The position numbers and the translations under genes were made by a program. From contig WJME01000306.1 in assembly GCA_014728115.1 (NCBI GenBank), positions 1 through 55,323 on the forward strand: 55,323 nt of DNA. Reading direction: 5' to 3'. The stretch is from Candidatus Zhuqueibacterota bacterium. Lineage in GTDB: Bacteria; Zhuqueibacterota; Zhuqueibacteria; Residuimicrobiales; Oceaniaggregativiventaceae. The stretch's first letter is position 1; each line of letters begins with the position of its first letter. The notes under the pieces are model-generated. The model saw only the letters and a program-made list of their open reading frames with translations. It was not told where the DNA came from and searched no databases. Of this stretch, positions 16,566 through 26,244 are shown piece after piece.

Positions 16566-18239
16566 ATGAAAACGTTGCTGCCGATTATTTTAAGTCTGGT
16601 TTTGATTTCAGCGTGCCAAAAAACAAAACCGGTTGCACGGGTTGGTAATCAAATGATCAGCTTGATGGAATTTCGATCCATATATCAAAATAAGGCAGGA
16701 TCATATCAAAGCGCCGATTTTGAGGACAAGCAACGGATCCTGGACCAGGTGATCAATACAAAACTGTTGGCGCTATACGCTGAACAACAAGAGGTGACGA
16801 ATGATACAGCCTTTCAGACGTCGTGGAAAAAAATAGTAAAAGGCCAGGTCTATAGGACGGTTATCGATGAATATGTGATTGATCAACATATTACAGAATC
16901 GATGCTAAAAGAACGCTATAGATTGTTGAGCAAAGAATTTAAAGTACGACATATTTTCCTTCCACAGTCCACGGAAAATAAAAGCCGCTTGCAAACGATC
17001 AAAATGGATATATCAGATCTTGAAGACTTTATTGAAAATGCACGAATTCATTCCAGAGACTCTTTGACCGCCGGTCAGGGTGGATTGATAGGATATATCA
17101 GGTTTGGGAAAAGCAAGTACGGTCGGGAATTTGAAAAAAAAATATGGGATCTCCGCCCCGGGCGAGTCTCCAATGTGGTACAGTCTCCCAGAGGATATCA
17201 TTTGATTTGGATTGAGAACGATCGTCCCTTAAATCAACAGCCATTTGACCTGGCCCGAAATCAACTCAAACAAGAGCTTTTTAGTGAATTGGGGCCACAA
17301 ATTAACCAAAGCTATTCGGCATTTATCAAAAAATTAAAGAATAAATTCAAAGTCGAATATCATGATGATAACATCGAGCGGCTTGCCAATCAGGTAGAAT
17401 CACATAAAAAGAGCCTAAATGAATCTCCCCAAGCCACAATAGGATCGATTTTTTCCGATCTTGATTCAGATACCCGATCGCGGCCGGTTATCTCCTATGC
17501 CGATGCAATGTATACGATTGGAGATTTTTTAGACGATTTGGCGGATTTATCAGCCTTTCAATTGCCTCCCTTTGAAAAAGTTCAGATGGTCAAGAGCCAT
17601 ATCGAACGAGTCTTGCCTTCTCTTTTAATCCTGCAGCTAGGCTATGATAAGAACTATGATGAAAAATACGAGGTTCTCCAGGCCATTCAACCCCAGAAAG
17701 AAGAGCTTTTGACTCAATTTGCCCGAAACGAGATTCTAAAACAGGTCAAAGAGCCTTCCGAACAGGATCTAAAAGATCATTACAATGAAAATCAACACGA
17801 CTTTCTCGAACCAGCAAAAGCAAAAATTCAGGAAATTGCTGTTGTTTCCCTGGATAAAGCGAATAGAGTTGTCAGTGAAGCAAAAACTAAAGATTTTACA
17901 CAATTGGTTGAAAAGTATAGCGAAAACAATACAACCAAAAGTAAAAAAGGAATGGTGGGTTTTATTTCAGAGGATCAGATGGGAACTGTCGGGCAAGAGG
18001 CGTTGAAAATGGAAATCGGGCAAATCTCAGATCCCATTGAAAATGGAAATCATTATTCAATTATCAAAGTGTTGGATAAAAAAGAGGCGCAACCGCGTCC
18101 TTTTAGCCAGGTGCGCGATATGATTTATCGGGCCCTCAGGTCTGCACGTCAACAACAAGCCGTGGATAAAACACTTTCGCAGCTAAAATCAGATCATATT
18201 GTGCAGATCTATGAGAATATCCTGAAAGGATCTTCATAA
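16566..18239 (+). CDS. PpiC/SurA-type peptidyl-prolyl isomerase lipoprotein with two parvulin domains
   Basis: This is a 557-residue exported lipoprotein. The N-terminus MKTLLPIILSLVLISAC ends in a lipobox with acylated Cys17. A SurA-like N-terminal helical region (VARVGNQMISLMEF, then VINTKLLALYA) follows. Parvulin-like domain 1 spans about residues 120-225 (VRHIFLP, GGLIGYIRFGKS, GYHLIWIEND) and a second spans about 405-505 (IQEIAVVSLDKA, KGMVGFISEDQMG). Such proteins act as periplasmic folding helpers for outer-membrane or secreted proteins. GGAG precedes the ATG. It overlaps the next gene by one base (TAATG). Several parvulin active-site residues look diverged, so it may be a chaperone more than an isomerase. 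Confidence 0.85.
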   Translation: MKTLLPIILSLVLISACQKTKPVARVGNQMISLMEFRSIYQNKAGSYQSADFEDKQRILDQVINTKLLALYAEQQEVTNDTAFQTSWKKIVKGQVYRTVIDEYVIDQHITESMLKERYRLLSKEFKVRHIFLPQSTENKSRLQTIKMDISDLEDFIENARIHSRDSLTAGQGGLIGYIRFGKSKYGREFEKKIWDLRPGRVSNVVQSPRGYHLIWIENDRPLNQQPFDLARNQLKQELFSELGPQINQSYSAFIKKLKNKFKVEYHDDNIERLANQVESHKKSLNESPQATIGSIFSDLDSDTRSRPVISYADAMYTIGDFLDDLADLSAFQLPPFEKVQMVKSHIERVLPSLLILQLGYDKNYDEKYEVLQAIQPQKEELLTQFARNEILKQVKEPSEQDLKDHYNENQHDFLEPAKAKIQEIAVVSLDKANRVVSEAKTKDFTQLVEKYSENNTTKSKKGMVGFISEDQMGTVGQEALKMEIGQISDPIENGNHYSIIKVLDKKEAQPRPFSQVRDMIYRALRSARQQQAVDKTLSQLKSDHIVQIYENILKGSS

Positions 18240-19105
18240 TGATTCCCAAAAAAATATTGCTTTTTTCCGTAATAATATCGATTTGCGTCCTCTCCTGTTC
18301 TAGAGAGGCAAAAGATGAATCGCCGGTGATTGCTCAGGTCGGCAGCAAGGAATTGACCTTAAACGAACTGGAAAATTATTTACCAACAGATTCTACCCTG
18401 GAACTTTCTCAGGTTCAAATCGAACAATTTGTACAACGATGGATAGAATCTGAACTGGTTTATCAGGAAGCTTTATCTCAAGATTTCGATAAAGATCCAG
18501 AGATACAAAAAGAATTATACAGAGTTCAGAAAGATCTAATCGTTTCTACCTTTTTGGAACAACTATTGAAAGGCCAACAGGCGGTCACCGAACAGGAAAT
18601 TGAAGAGTACTATGAACAAAAATCCGAGGATTTTATTCGCACTCTGGATTTTTATCATTTGAACCTGATCGTGCTTGAGAGCCTGCGAGAAGCGAATCGT
18701 GTAAGAAATGAAATCGATAAAGGCTTGGAATTCGCACGCGCTGCCCAACAATATTCTATGGATGCCAGTAAACAAAAAGGTGGCGACCTGGGATGGGTGG
18801 CTTTTCAGGAACTGCCCGAATCCATTGCAAAAGCGCTACCTTCATTGAAAGAAGGGGTGCTCTCCAGGCCCATAAAAGGTGAAATAGGATATTCATTGGT
18901 CTTGCTCAATGGTATTCGCAAAAAAGGCGAGATTCAAACTCTTGAAGAAGCTCGACCGCTTATCGTTTGGAATTTAAAACAACGAAAGCGTGAAAATGCA
19001 TACAGAAAACTCATTGCTCTTGTGGGTGAAAAAGTAAATATGCAGACCAACTGGGATGTCATACAAAATCTAGTTGTGGATTCCAGTCAACCTAACGCGA
19101 GGTAA
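18239..19105 (+). CDS. PpiC-type peptidyl-prolyl isomerase lipoprotein, single parvulin domain
   Basis: This is a 288-residue exported lipoprotein with signal MIPKKILLFSVIISICVLSC and a likely acylated Cys20. The N-terminal SurA-like region contains VIAQVGSKELTLNELENYL and FVQRWIESELVYQEAL. One parvulin domain (about 128-235) shows LNLIVLESLREANRV, QKGGDLGWVAFQEL and GYSLVLLNGIRKKGE. It starts in a TAATG overlap with the preceding gene and ends 2 bases before surA. The three chaperone genes therefore form one translationally linked set, probably serving outer-membrane protein folding. Confidence 0.86.
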   Translation: MIPKKILLFSVIISICVLSCSREAKDESPVIAQVGSKELTLNELENYLPTDSTLELSQVQIEQFVQRWIESELVYQEALSQDFDKDPEIQKELYRVQKDLIVSTFLEQLLKGQQAVTEQEIEEYYEQKSEDFIRTLDFYHLNLIVLESLREANRVRNEIDKGLEFARAAQQYSMDASKQKGGDLGWVAFQELPESIAKALPSLKEGVLSRPIKGEIGYSLVLLNGIRKKGEIQTLEEARPLIVWNLKQRKRENAYRKLIALVGEKVNMQTNWDVIQNLVVDSSQPNAR

Positions 19106-19107
19106 AC

Positions 19108-20412
19108 ATGATTAAATATTTCAAATCGATATCATTGGTCCTGCTTTTAGTTATGATGAGCACTCTAGCGTTCTCTCAGCAGGTATTGGACCGTATAGTC
19201 GCCATAGTGGATGATGATATCATTCTCGAGTCCGAAGTTGTCCAGTCGGCTTATTTGGCCGCTTTACAGATGGGCATTGATCCGGTTAAAAATGCTCAAG
19301 AATTTCAGAGCTTAAAGGAGCAAGTTTTCAATACCCTGATCAATAAAAAAGTCTTGTTGATCCAGGCAGACAAGGATACCGTAGAAGCAGATGAGCGCAC
19401 TATTGAATACCACCTGCAACAACAAATGCAACAGGTTGCTCAGCAGGTGGGGGGCGAAGACAAAATTGAAGAATATTTTGGTATGAGTCCCGTCAGAGTC
19501 CGAAAAAATTATCGCGAGCAGATTGAAGAAGAATTGAGAATCACTGCTGTTCGTGATTTAAAAATGACAGGTATTACCATATCCCGCAGAGAAGTTGAGT
19601 CCTTTTTCAAAACACACAAGGATTCACTCCCTGAAATCAAAGAGACCGTAGAGTTGAGTCACATTCTCATAAAGCCCGAGCCCGGACCCGAAGCGGTTGC
19701 CGAGGCAAAAAGCGAGATCGAAATGATTCAGCAAAAGCTCGAGGAGGGAGCGGATTTTTCCGAATTGGCAAAACAGTATTCTGATGATCCTGGCAGTGCT
19801 CCTCGTGGCGGTGATCTGGGGTTTATGTCGCGTGGAACTTTTGTAAGAGATTTTGAATCCGCTGCATTTGAACTCGAACCCGGGGAAATCTCCGATATTG
19901 TGAGGACCGAGTTTGGTTTCCATATTATCAAACTCGTCGAACGAAGAGGTGAAAAGATTCATGCCCAGCATATTTTGGCTGCCCCTGAACCCAGTGAAGA
20001 TGATCAGGTTCGCGCAGCAGAGAAAATCAAAGGCATCCATTCACAATTGGTCAATGGAGCAAATTTTTCCGAGATGGTTGAAAAATATTCCCAGGATGAA
20101 ACCACGATTGCCAAAGAAGGTCAATTAGGACAATTTGAAATTGATCAATTACGACAAACAGCCAAAGAGTTTGTCTGGGCTTTGGAAAATATCGCGGAAG
20201 GCGAATACAGTGATCCTGTAAAGACCCAATATGGCTACCATGTGCTTTTGCTGCAGAAACGGCAACGTCCCCGTTCTCTCGATCTTGAGAAAGATTGGGA
20301 ACGGATCAAGCAAATGGCTCTGGAAAATAAAAAACAGCAGGAATTCCAGAAATGGGTAAATGAGATAAAAAAAGAAGTCTATGTGGAAATCAAGGATGTC
20401 GAATTTATATAA
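19108..20412 (+). CDS. surA: SurA-like periplasmic chaperone/peptidyl-prolyl isomerase
   Basis: SurA escorts unfolded outer-membrane proteins through the periplasm to the BAM complex. The 434-residue product has a signal peptide (to about residue 23, TLAFSQ). The SurA N domain follows (VLDRIVAIVDDDIILESEVVQ, then LINKKVLLIQADKD). Two parvulin domains come next: VELSHILIKPEPGPEA/GGDLGFMSRGTFVRDF/FGFHIIKLVERRG, and IHAQHILAAPEP/GQLGQFEIDQL/YGYHVLLLQKRQRPR. Length equals E. coli SurA. It is not a lipoprotein, unlike its two upstream paralogues. Its 3' end overlaps the DUF4159 gene. Confidence 0.9.
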   Translation: MIKYFKSISLVLLLVMMSTLAFSQQVLDRIVAIVDDDIILESEVVQSAYLAALQMGIDPVKNAQEFQSLKEQVFNTLINKKVLLIQADKDTVEADERTIEYHLQQQMQQVAQQVGGEDKIEEYFGMSPVRVRKNYREQIEEELRITAVRDLKMTGITISRREVESFFKTHKDSLPEIKETVELSHILIKPEPGPEAVAEAKSEIEMIQQKLEEGADFSELAKQYSDDPGSAPRGGDLGFMSRGTFVRDFESAAFELEPGEISDIVRTEFGFHIIKLVERRGEKIHAQHILAAPEPSEDDQVRAAEKIKGIHSQLVNGANFSEMVEKYSQDETTIAKEGQLGQFEIDQLRQTAKEFVWALENIAEGEYSDPVKTQYGYHVLLLQKRQRPRSLDLEKDWERIKQMALENKKQQEFQKWVNEIKKEVYVEIKDVEFI

Positions 20413-21100
20413 ATTTTTTGTCGCAGACCAGCCTGTTAAAAGGGGTCGGTGGATTTTTCTGCTGACCCTTTTGCCATTTATTTCCGGCTGGGCTCAACCC
20501 TCATTTTCTGAATTTACCATTGCGCGTGTTCGTTATGGGGGTGGGGGAGATTGGTATAACGATCCTTCTGCAACCCGGAATATGCTAACTTTTTTCAAAA
20601 GCAAATTCAATCTCCCTTGTCAGGAACAGGAAGCAAAAGTCTCTATCATGGATGAAGAGCTACACTCCTATCCCTTTTTGTTTCTCACCGGTCACGGACA
20701 AATACGGTTTGGCCAAAAAGAAGTGATACGGTTGAGAAATTATCTACAGAACGGTGGCTTTTTATATGTTGATGATGATTATGGCCTTGATAAATCTTTT
20801 CGATCGCAGATGGCCAAAGTCTTCCCTGATGCTGAATTCTTAGAAATTCCGTTTTCTCATCCTATTTATCATATCGTATATCCATTTGAGAGGGGGTTAC
20901 CAAAGATTCACGAACATGATGGTGGCCCTCCAAAAGGATACGGCATTTTCTATAAAGACCGGATGGTGGTTTTTTATAGCTTTAATACCAACATATCTGA
21001 TGGATGGGCAGATCCTGAGGTGCATGACAATCCTCCCCAGGTGCGCGAAAACGCACTAAAAATGGGATTAAATATTATCACTTTTGCATTAACATACTAG
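20381..21100 (+). CDS. Exported DUF4159-family protein
   Basis: The product has 239 residues from ATG 20381 (overlapping surA by 32 bases) or 234 from ATG 20396. A signal-like hydrophobic stretch RWIFLLTLLPFISGWA precedes the mature part. The mature protein starts with FTIARVRYGGGGDWYNDPSA, the usual DUF4159 opening. YPFLFLTGHGQIRF, then LRNYLQNGGFLYVDDDYG, then HPIYHIVYPFERGLPKI follow. The family has a class I glutamine-amidotransferase-like fold with no proven enzymatic role. It is commonly near MoxR/DUF58/DUF4175 genes; here a DUF4175-like gene is next but no MoxR ATPase is present. Function is unknown. Confidence 0.8.
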   Translation: MWKSRMSNLYKFFVADQPVKRGRWIFLLTLLPFISGWAQPSFSEFTIARVRYGGGGDWYNDPSATRNMLTFFKSKFNLPCQEQEAKVSIMDEELHSYPFLFLTGHGQIRFGQKEVIRLRNYLQNGGFLYVDDDYGLDKSFRSQMAKVFPDAEFLEIPFSHPIYHIVYPFERGLPKIHEHDGGPPKGYGIFYKDRMVVFYSFNTNISDGWADPEVHDNPPQVRENALKMGLNIITFALTY

Positions 21101-21101
21101 T

Positions 21102-24100
21102 ATGAATAGAAATACTGCGACATTAGATCATATACTCTCGAGATTAAGAGCCTACCGATTTCGTAATAAACTGTACGACCTCTTTACAGGTCTGGCTCTA
21201 TTCATTGCGCTAATGGTGCCGGCGAGTTATCTCTTGCTGTTACTTGAAAGCGTCTGGCCATTGTCTGTCCCTTTCAGGGTTAGTGCAGTACTCTTTTGGG
21301 GTGTTCTTTTAATTTTTTCGTTTGCCCGATGGCTTGCGTTTCCTTTGTATCGCTTGCTGTTTACCCCGCATTCTCCGGAATTAAACCGAGTCGCCCTTGA
21401 GGTGGGATCGAAATTCGAAGGATTGAATGATCGGCTTGCAAATGCACTGCAATTGGTACAGCAGGGTCTAAACCATCCTGATCAATATTCGCCAGAACTC
21501 GTAGAAGCGAGTATTGAAAACGCCCAGGATCAGGTAAATCAAGAAAAATTTGTCGACAGAATAGACACCCGATCGCTTAGAGCATCTGCAAAAAAGGTGT
21601 TCCTTGTCGTGGCGGTCTTTTCTTTGTTTGCCATCGCCATGCGTAGCGATTTCTCAAAATCATTTGAACGTCTGACTCATCCTACGTTTGACTATGAATT
21701 CGACCCCCTATTCACAATACAGGTCGCTCCCGGCGATACTACCATTTTGAAAGGTAAAACTCTTGACATAAAAGCATGGGCGTCCAAGAGTCTGGGTGAA
21801 ATAGAACTGGATCTGTCAGAGAATGATGTATCAGAAAAGGTTTTGATTCCGAGTTTTGATGACACATTTAGATATTCATTCGACAATATCCGTAATTCTA
21901 TCCAGTACCGGTTTATTGCCGGTAGATATCAAAGCGAACAGCATCTGATTAAGGTGGTTGAACCCCCTATTGTACGATCTTTAAAAGTAAAAATTACTCC
22001 ACCTGCCTACACCGGAGAAAATTCTTATTCTTTGGAAGAAAATATGGGCGATATTCAGGCTTTGATGGGATCAAAGATTGAAATATTTACAGAAATGAAC
22101 AAAGAATTAAGTCACGCCTGGTTACGCTTTGACGATGATTCCAGATTAAAACTGGAAAAAGCAGGTCGCAGATATACAACAAATTTCAAAATATCAAAAG
22201 ATCAGCACTATCACTTTACTTTGCAGGACACAATGGGGTATGAGAATGCCAATCCTATCACCTATCACATTTCTGTGATCGAAGACCAGAATCCATTTGT
22301 CCGTATTCTTGTACCAGGACGGGATGTCGAACTACCCGAAAACATGACTTTGCCCCTACGCGTCCTAGCTCAGGATGATTATGGGGTCTCCAAGCTGGTG
22401 TTGGCTTATCAACTTGTGCCTGGTGGAGAAACAAAAATCGACAGCAACGGATTTGCAGAACAAACTTTAGCGGGAATCAGCGAGAGCGAACAGATCGATC
22501 ATCGATTTAGCTGGGATCTGTCGACTTTGGATCTTTTTCCAAAAGATGCGGTGGTTTACTATATCAAAGCCTTTGACAATGACAATATTCGCGGTCCAAA
22601 ATTTGCCCGTTCTGAAATTTATTGGGCAAGATTTCCGTCTCTTTACGAGATGTATGAAGAACTCTCTTTGCAACAAGAATCCGTGAGCGATCAGGTACAA
22701 TCCGTTTATCAAAAAACAAAAGAATTGCAAAAGACCATCGACGACCTCTCTCTGGAGATGAAGCGACAGGAAAGAAAACCTATGGATTGGCAAAAGCGCC
22801 AGGAAATCGAAGAGGTTGCCAAAAAAAAGCAGGACATGCAGAAGAGCCTAAAAGAGGTTTCCAAAGATCTGGATAAAATGATAAAATCCATGGAAAAAGA
22901 CGAGTTGGTATCCGCTGAAACTTTGGAAAAGTATCGACAGCTTCAAGAGCTTACCCGGGAAATCTTGACCCCAGAACTCGAAAAAGCGATGCAGGAATTA
23001 TCAGAATCCATAAAAAATATGGATGAGAATTTGATTCAAAAGGCATTGGAATCTATCAAGCAGGATGAAACGTCTTTTCAGAGAAAGCTGGATCGGACCA
23101 TAGAACTGCTGAGACGACTCAAGGCTGAACAAAAACTGGATCAAGCTATTAAATTGGCACAGGATGTAAAGGACCGGGAAGAAAAATTGGCAAATGCCCT
23201 TAAAGAACAATCTCGCGACATCGAGGAATTGGCCAAAGAGCAGGAGGGCATCAAAGAACAAACAGAGTCGTTTCAAAAGACTCTGGAAGAGCTTAGCAAA
23301 GAGCTAGAGCCGTTCAGTGCTGAAGCCAAAGATAAAGTCTCAGAGACTCGTAATCAATTGCAGCAACAAAAGATTACCGAACAAATGGATCATGTCTCTC
23401 AACAGATGCAACAGGATTCGCAAAAAGCAGCACAATCATCTCAACAGATCGCTCAACAAATGCAGCAGATGGTCGAGCAATTGCAGAAGGCGAAAAGTGA
23501 CATGACAGGTAAAAGCGCACAAAAGACCATGATGGCTTTGAAAAAAAGCGCACATGACATGGTCGAACTGTCTAAACAACAGGAAAATTTGGCGCGCACA
23601 ACTGCAGAACAATCATCAAACAGCCCGCAACTCCCGGACATCATAGAACAGCAAAGTCAATTGCAGTCCGGACTGCAACGTTCTCTTGGACAATTATTCG
23701 AGGCATCAAAGCAGAGCCTGGCCATTCAACCAGAGATTGCACAACAGATTCTCAAAGCTCAACAGAATATGCAAAAAGCACAACAGTCCATGACCGATCG
23801 CAATACATCTCGAGCCTCTCAGGAACAAGCACAGGCAATGGGACACCTCAATCAAGCGGCATGGAAAATATCCCAAAATCTTAATCAAATGGGACAACAA
23901 TCCGGGTCGGGAGGTATGAGTTTTGAACAATTTATGCAGCAAATGCAACAAATGGCTCAATCACAGCAAGGCATAAATAAACAAAGTCTCGGTATGGGGA
24001 TCGGTCAACATTTAGCGCAGCAAGCCGCCATGTCCAGGTTGACCCAACGCCAGGGACAGGTACGAAAGACCATGCAGCAACTGGCCAAAGAAGCCAAAGG

Positions 24101-24458
24101 GATGCGGAATGTTTTGGGTGATCTCGATCATATTGTGGAAGAAATGAAAAAAGTCGAAAAGGATTTTACGCAGAATGAGATCACCCCTGAAACCATTGAA
24201 CGGCAAAACCGAATCATGTCTCGAATGTTGGATGCTCAAAAGTCCATTCGAGAACGCGAAACGAGCCGTCAGAGACAAGGAGAGACCGCAAAGCCTGTTT
24301 TTGCGACGAGTCCGGAAGAGTTGCCTGAAAATTTGAATCAGCAAAATCAGCTTCAACGAGATCTTTTACGCGCCAAGCGGGAAGGATATACTCGAGATTA
24401 TTTTGAACTGATTAAATCTTATTTTGAATCAATGCAAAAAGAGAATCATGCTAACTAG
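21102..24458 (+). CDS. Large DUF4175-like membrane protein with long Gln/Lys/Glu-rich coiled coil
   Basis: This is an 1118-residue protein. Two membrane helices lie near residues 26-48 and 55-80, and a third near 165-185 (KVFLVVAVFSLFAIAMR). Ig-like extracytoplasmic segments follow (IQVAPGDTTILKGKTLDIKA; SLKVKITPPAYTGENSYSL; FVRILVPGRDVELPENMTLP). From about residue 535 to 1060 there is very long coiled coil rich in Gln, Lys and Glu, then GYTRDYFELIKSYFESMQ at the C-terminus. The layout resembles DUF4175 proteins of Bacteroidota and relatives, whose function is unknown. It starts 2 bases after DUF4159 and overlaps the next gene by 11 bases. The low-complexity coil could be a periplasmic spacer or scaffold. 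Confidence 0.72.
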   Translation: MNRNTATLDHILSRLRAYRFRNKLYDLFTGLALFIALMVPASYLLLLLESVWPLSVPFRVSAVLFWGVLLIFSFARWLAFPLYRLLFTPHSPELNRVALEVGSKFEGLNDRLANALQLVQQGLNHPDQYSPELVEASIENAQDQVNQEKFVDRIDTRSLRASAKKVFLVVAVFSLFAIAMRSDFSKSFERLTHPTFDYEFDPLFTIQVAPGDTTILKGKTLDIKAWASKSLGEIELDLSENDVSEKVLIPSFDDTFRYSFDNIRNSIQYRFIAGRYQSEQHLIKVVEPPIVRSLKVKITPPAYTGENSYSLEENMGDIQALMGSKIEIFTEMNKELSHAWLRFDDDSRLKLEKAGRRYTTNFKISKDQHYHFTLQDTMGYENANPITYHISVIEDQNPFVRILVPGRDVELPENMTLPLRVLAQDDYGVSKLVLAYQLVPGGETKIDSNGFAEQTLAGISESEQIDHRFSWDLSTLDLFPKDAVVYYIKAFDNDNIRGPKFARSEIYWARFPSLYEMYEELSLQQESVSDQVQSVYQKTKELQKTIDDLSLEMKRQERKPMDWQKRQEIEEVAKKKQDMQKSLKEVSKDLDKMIKSMEKDELVSAETLEKYRQLQELTREILTPELEKAMQELSESIKNMDENLIQKALESIKQDETSFQRKLDRTIELLRRLKAEQKLDQAIKLAQDVKDREEKLANALKEQSRDIEELAKEQEGIKEQTESFQKTLEELSKELEPFSAEAKDKVSETRNQLQQQKITEQMDHVSQQMQQDSQKAAQSSQQIAQQMQQMVEQLQKAKSDMTGKSAQKTMMALKKSAHDMVELSKQQENLARTTAEQSSNSPQLPDIIEQQSQLQSGLQRSLGQLFEASKQSLAIQPEIAQQILKAQQNMQKAQQSMTDRNTSRASQEQAQAMGHLNQAAWKISQNLNQMGQQSGSGGMSFEQFMQQMQQMAQSQQGINKQSLGMGIGQHLAQQAAMSRLTQRQGQVRKTMQQLAKEAKGMRNVLGDLDHIVEEMKKVEKDFTQNEITPETIERQNRIMSRMLDAQKSIRERETSRQRQGETAKPVFATSPEELPENLNQQNQLQRDLLRAKREGYTRDYFELIKSYFESMQKENHAN

Positions 24459-26244
24459 ATTTCTAGTCATTATATTGCTTTTTTGTCTAAACCTTTCCTA
24501 TGGTCAGCAAATACCTGCTCGAGAAGAAAACGGGGAGCGATTGCGGCATTTGGCTATGCTCATGGAAAGGGAAAATCGCTTTGACATGGCTGCAAATTAT
24601 TATATTCGAGCCCTTGAGGTAAATCGCCAGGACATGGCCAGCTATATGGGAGCGAAGAGATGTTTGCTCAACATGGGTGATTTGGACAAACTGGAACAAC
24701 TTGTTGTAAAATTACAAAAAGAAAAAAGAGATGTCCAATACAGTAGTGATCTGGCTGAAATCAAGTATCAAAGAGGATATCATAAAGAGGCCATCTCACA
24801 CTGGAAGACATTACTGGATGATCACCCTAAAAATCATCGTGTTTATCATTTGGTCGGCAATGCTTATATCGAGCATCGTTTATTCGATCTTGCAGTCGAA
24901 ACTTTTATCAAAGCACGAGAGACATTTGAATCAAATCAGCTATTCCTCTTCCAGCTGGCCGATATTTATGCTTTGAGAGAAGAATATGACAAGATGAGTC
25001 AGGAATATCTGTCATATCTCGAAGCCAATCCAAATCAATATCATTTTATAGAAAGTCGATTTCTAAATGCTGCGACATCGGACCATGCTTTTAATCGAAT
25101 CGTAAACTATCTTGAGGATCGCAAAACCTGGAAAAATTTAAAAAGGTATCAACTATTGTCAAGTCTGTATATCCAGGCGCAAGCGTATGATAAAGCTTTA
25201 GCCGCCCTGATCCCGGTTGAAGATTCGTTAAAAGGAGACAAACAGAATGGCCGATTGCTATTCGAATTGGCTAGAACAGCTTCCAGCGATAAAGAATATG
25301 AAATCGCTAAAAGGACTTTTGAGCTTTTGGTAGAGCGTTACGAGGATTCACCATTCAAAATCCGCGCTCATTTCGGACTGGCCGAAATTCATGAACATCA
25401 GGAAAATTTCGAATTGGCGATAAGTGCGTTCCAAGATTTCATCGATCAGCATAGCAATTCTGTGGAAGCCATAAAAGCTCAAATGCGAATCGGCGATTTA
25501 TGGCTGGAGAAAAAGTTTAATGTTCGTAAGGCTGCTGATGCTTATGATAAAGTCATACAGAATTGGCGACAAACCACTCTTCGAGCCCAGGCGGAATTGA
25601 AACTCGCAAGCTGTTTTACGATACAGGGAGAATTTAAAAAGGCAGAACAAATTTATCATCGTATACTTGAAGAGACTCCCCCCCCTCAGCTTGTTTCTAC
25701 GAACCAGGCTGTTTATGAACTTGGATTGCTTGATTTTTATCAAGGACGAATTCATAACGCAAAAGCACGATTTGAGCAGATTGTTGCGAAACCCTCGATC
25801 GAAAAAAGTGATAATCCCGTGAATGATGCCATCGAGCTGTTGATGTTATTAACTGAAAATTCTCAAGATTCGCTCGCCCTTGTAGATTATGGTCAGGCCC
25901 GGTGGAAAATTCGGTCTCGCGATTATGTCGCTGCCGACTCTATATTGGATTCAGCATCGGAAAATGCTACCTCATTGCAGGAAAATATATGGTTGCTGAA
26001 AAGTCAACTATATGATCAAACCCGTCAGTATACCAAGGGGATAGCCGTTCTACAAAAAATAGTGGATCTAGAGTCCGCCATGTATGCTGATCTGGCCTTG
26101 AAACGCCAGGCCGAATTTTATGAAAAGTTGGGTGATTTTGAGCGGGCAATGGACTTATTGGAACAGTTTCTTGAAAAATACCCATCAAGTATTTATATTG
26201 AATCCGCAAGAAGACAAATCAGAACATTACGACAAGTCATATGA
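24448..26244 (+). CDS. Exported tetratricopeptide-repeat protein
   Basis: The product has 598 residues from ATG 24448. The signal peptide is MLTRFLVIILLFCLNLSYGQ, with cleavage likely before QIPAR. The remainder is a series of TPR-like helix pairs, e.g. RFDMAANYYIRALEVN, GYHKEAISHWKTLLDDHP, NFELAISAFQDFIDQHS, EFKKAEQIYHRILEETP and DFERAMDLLEQFLEKYPSS. An in-frame upstream ATG at 24424 adds 8 residues but spoils the signal peptide. It overlaps the DUF4175 gene by 11 bases and the next gene by 4 (ATGA). It probably is a periplasmic scaffold or a partner of the DUF4175 protein; no enzymatic domain is visible. Confidence 0.8.
   Translation: MLTRFLVIILLFCLNLSYGQQIPAREENGERLRHLAMLMERENRFDMAANYYIRALEVNRQDMASYMGAKRCLLNMGDLDKLEQLVVKLQKEKRDVQYSSDLAEIKYQRGYHKEAISHWKTLLDDHPKNHRVYHLVGNAYIEHRLFDLAVETFIKARETFESNQLFLFQLADIYALREEYDKMSQEYLSYLEANPNQYHFIESRFLNAATSDHAFNRIVNYLEDRKTWKNLKRYQLLSSLYIQAQAYDKALAALIPVEDSLKGDKQNGRLLFELARTASSDKEYEIAKRTFELLVERYEDSPFKIRAHFGLAEIHEHQENFELAISAFQDFIDQHSNSVEAIKAQMRIGDLWLEKKFNVRKAADAYDKVIQNWRQTTLRAQAELKLASCFTIQGEFKKAEQIYHRILEETPPPQLVSTNQAVYELGLLDFYQGRIHNAKARFEQIVAKPSIEKSDNPVNDAIELLMLLTENSQDSLALVDYGQARWKIRSRDYVAADSILDSASENATSLQENIWLLKSQLYDQTRQYTKGIAVLQKIVDLESAMYADLALKRQAEFYEKLGDFERAMDLLEQFLEKYPSSIYIESARRQIRTLRQVI

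Noticed and set aside
23340..24000. Gln-rich CAA/CAG-dense sequence as a DNA tandem repeat
   Set aside because: The repetition comes from glutamine codons in a coiled coil; there is no fixed repeat unit at DNA level.
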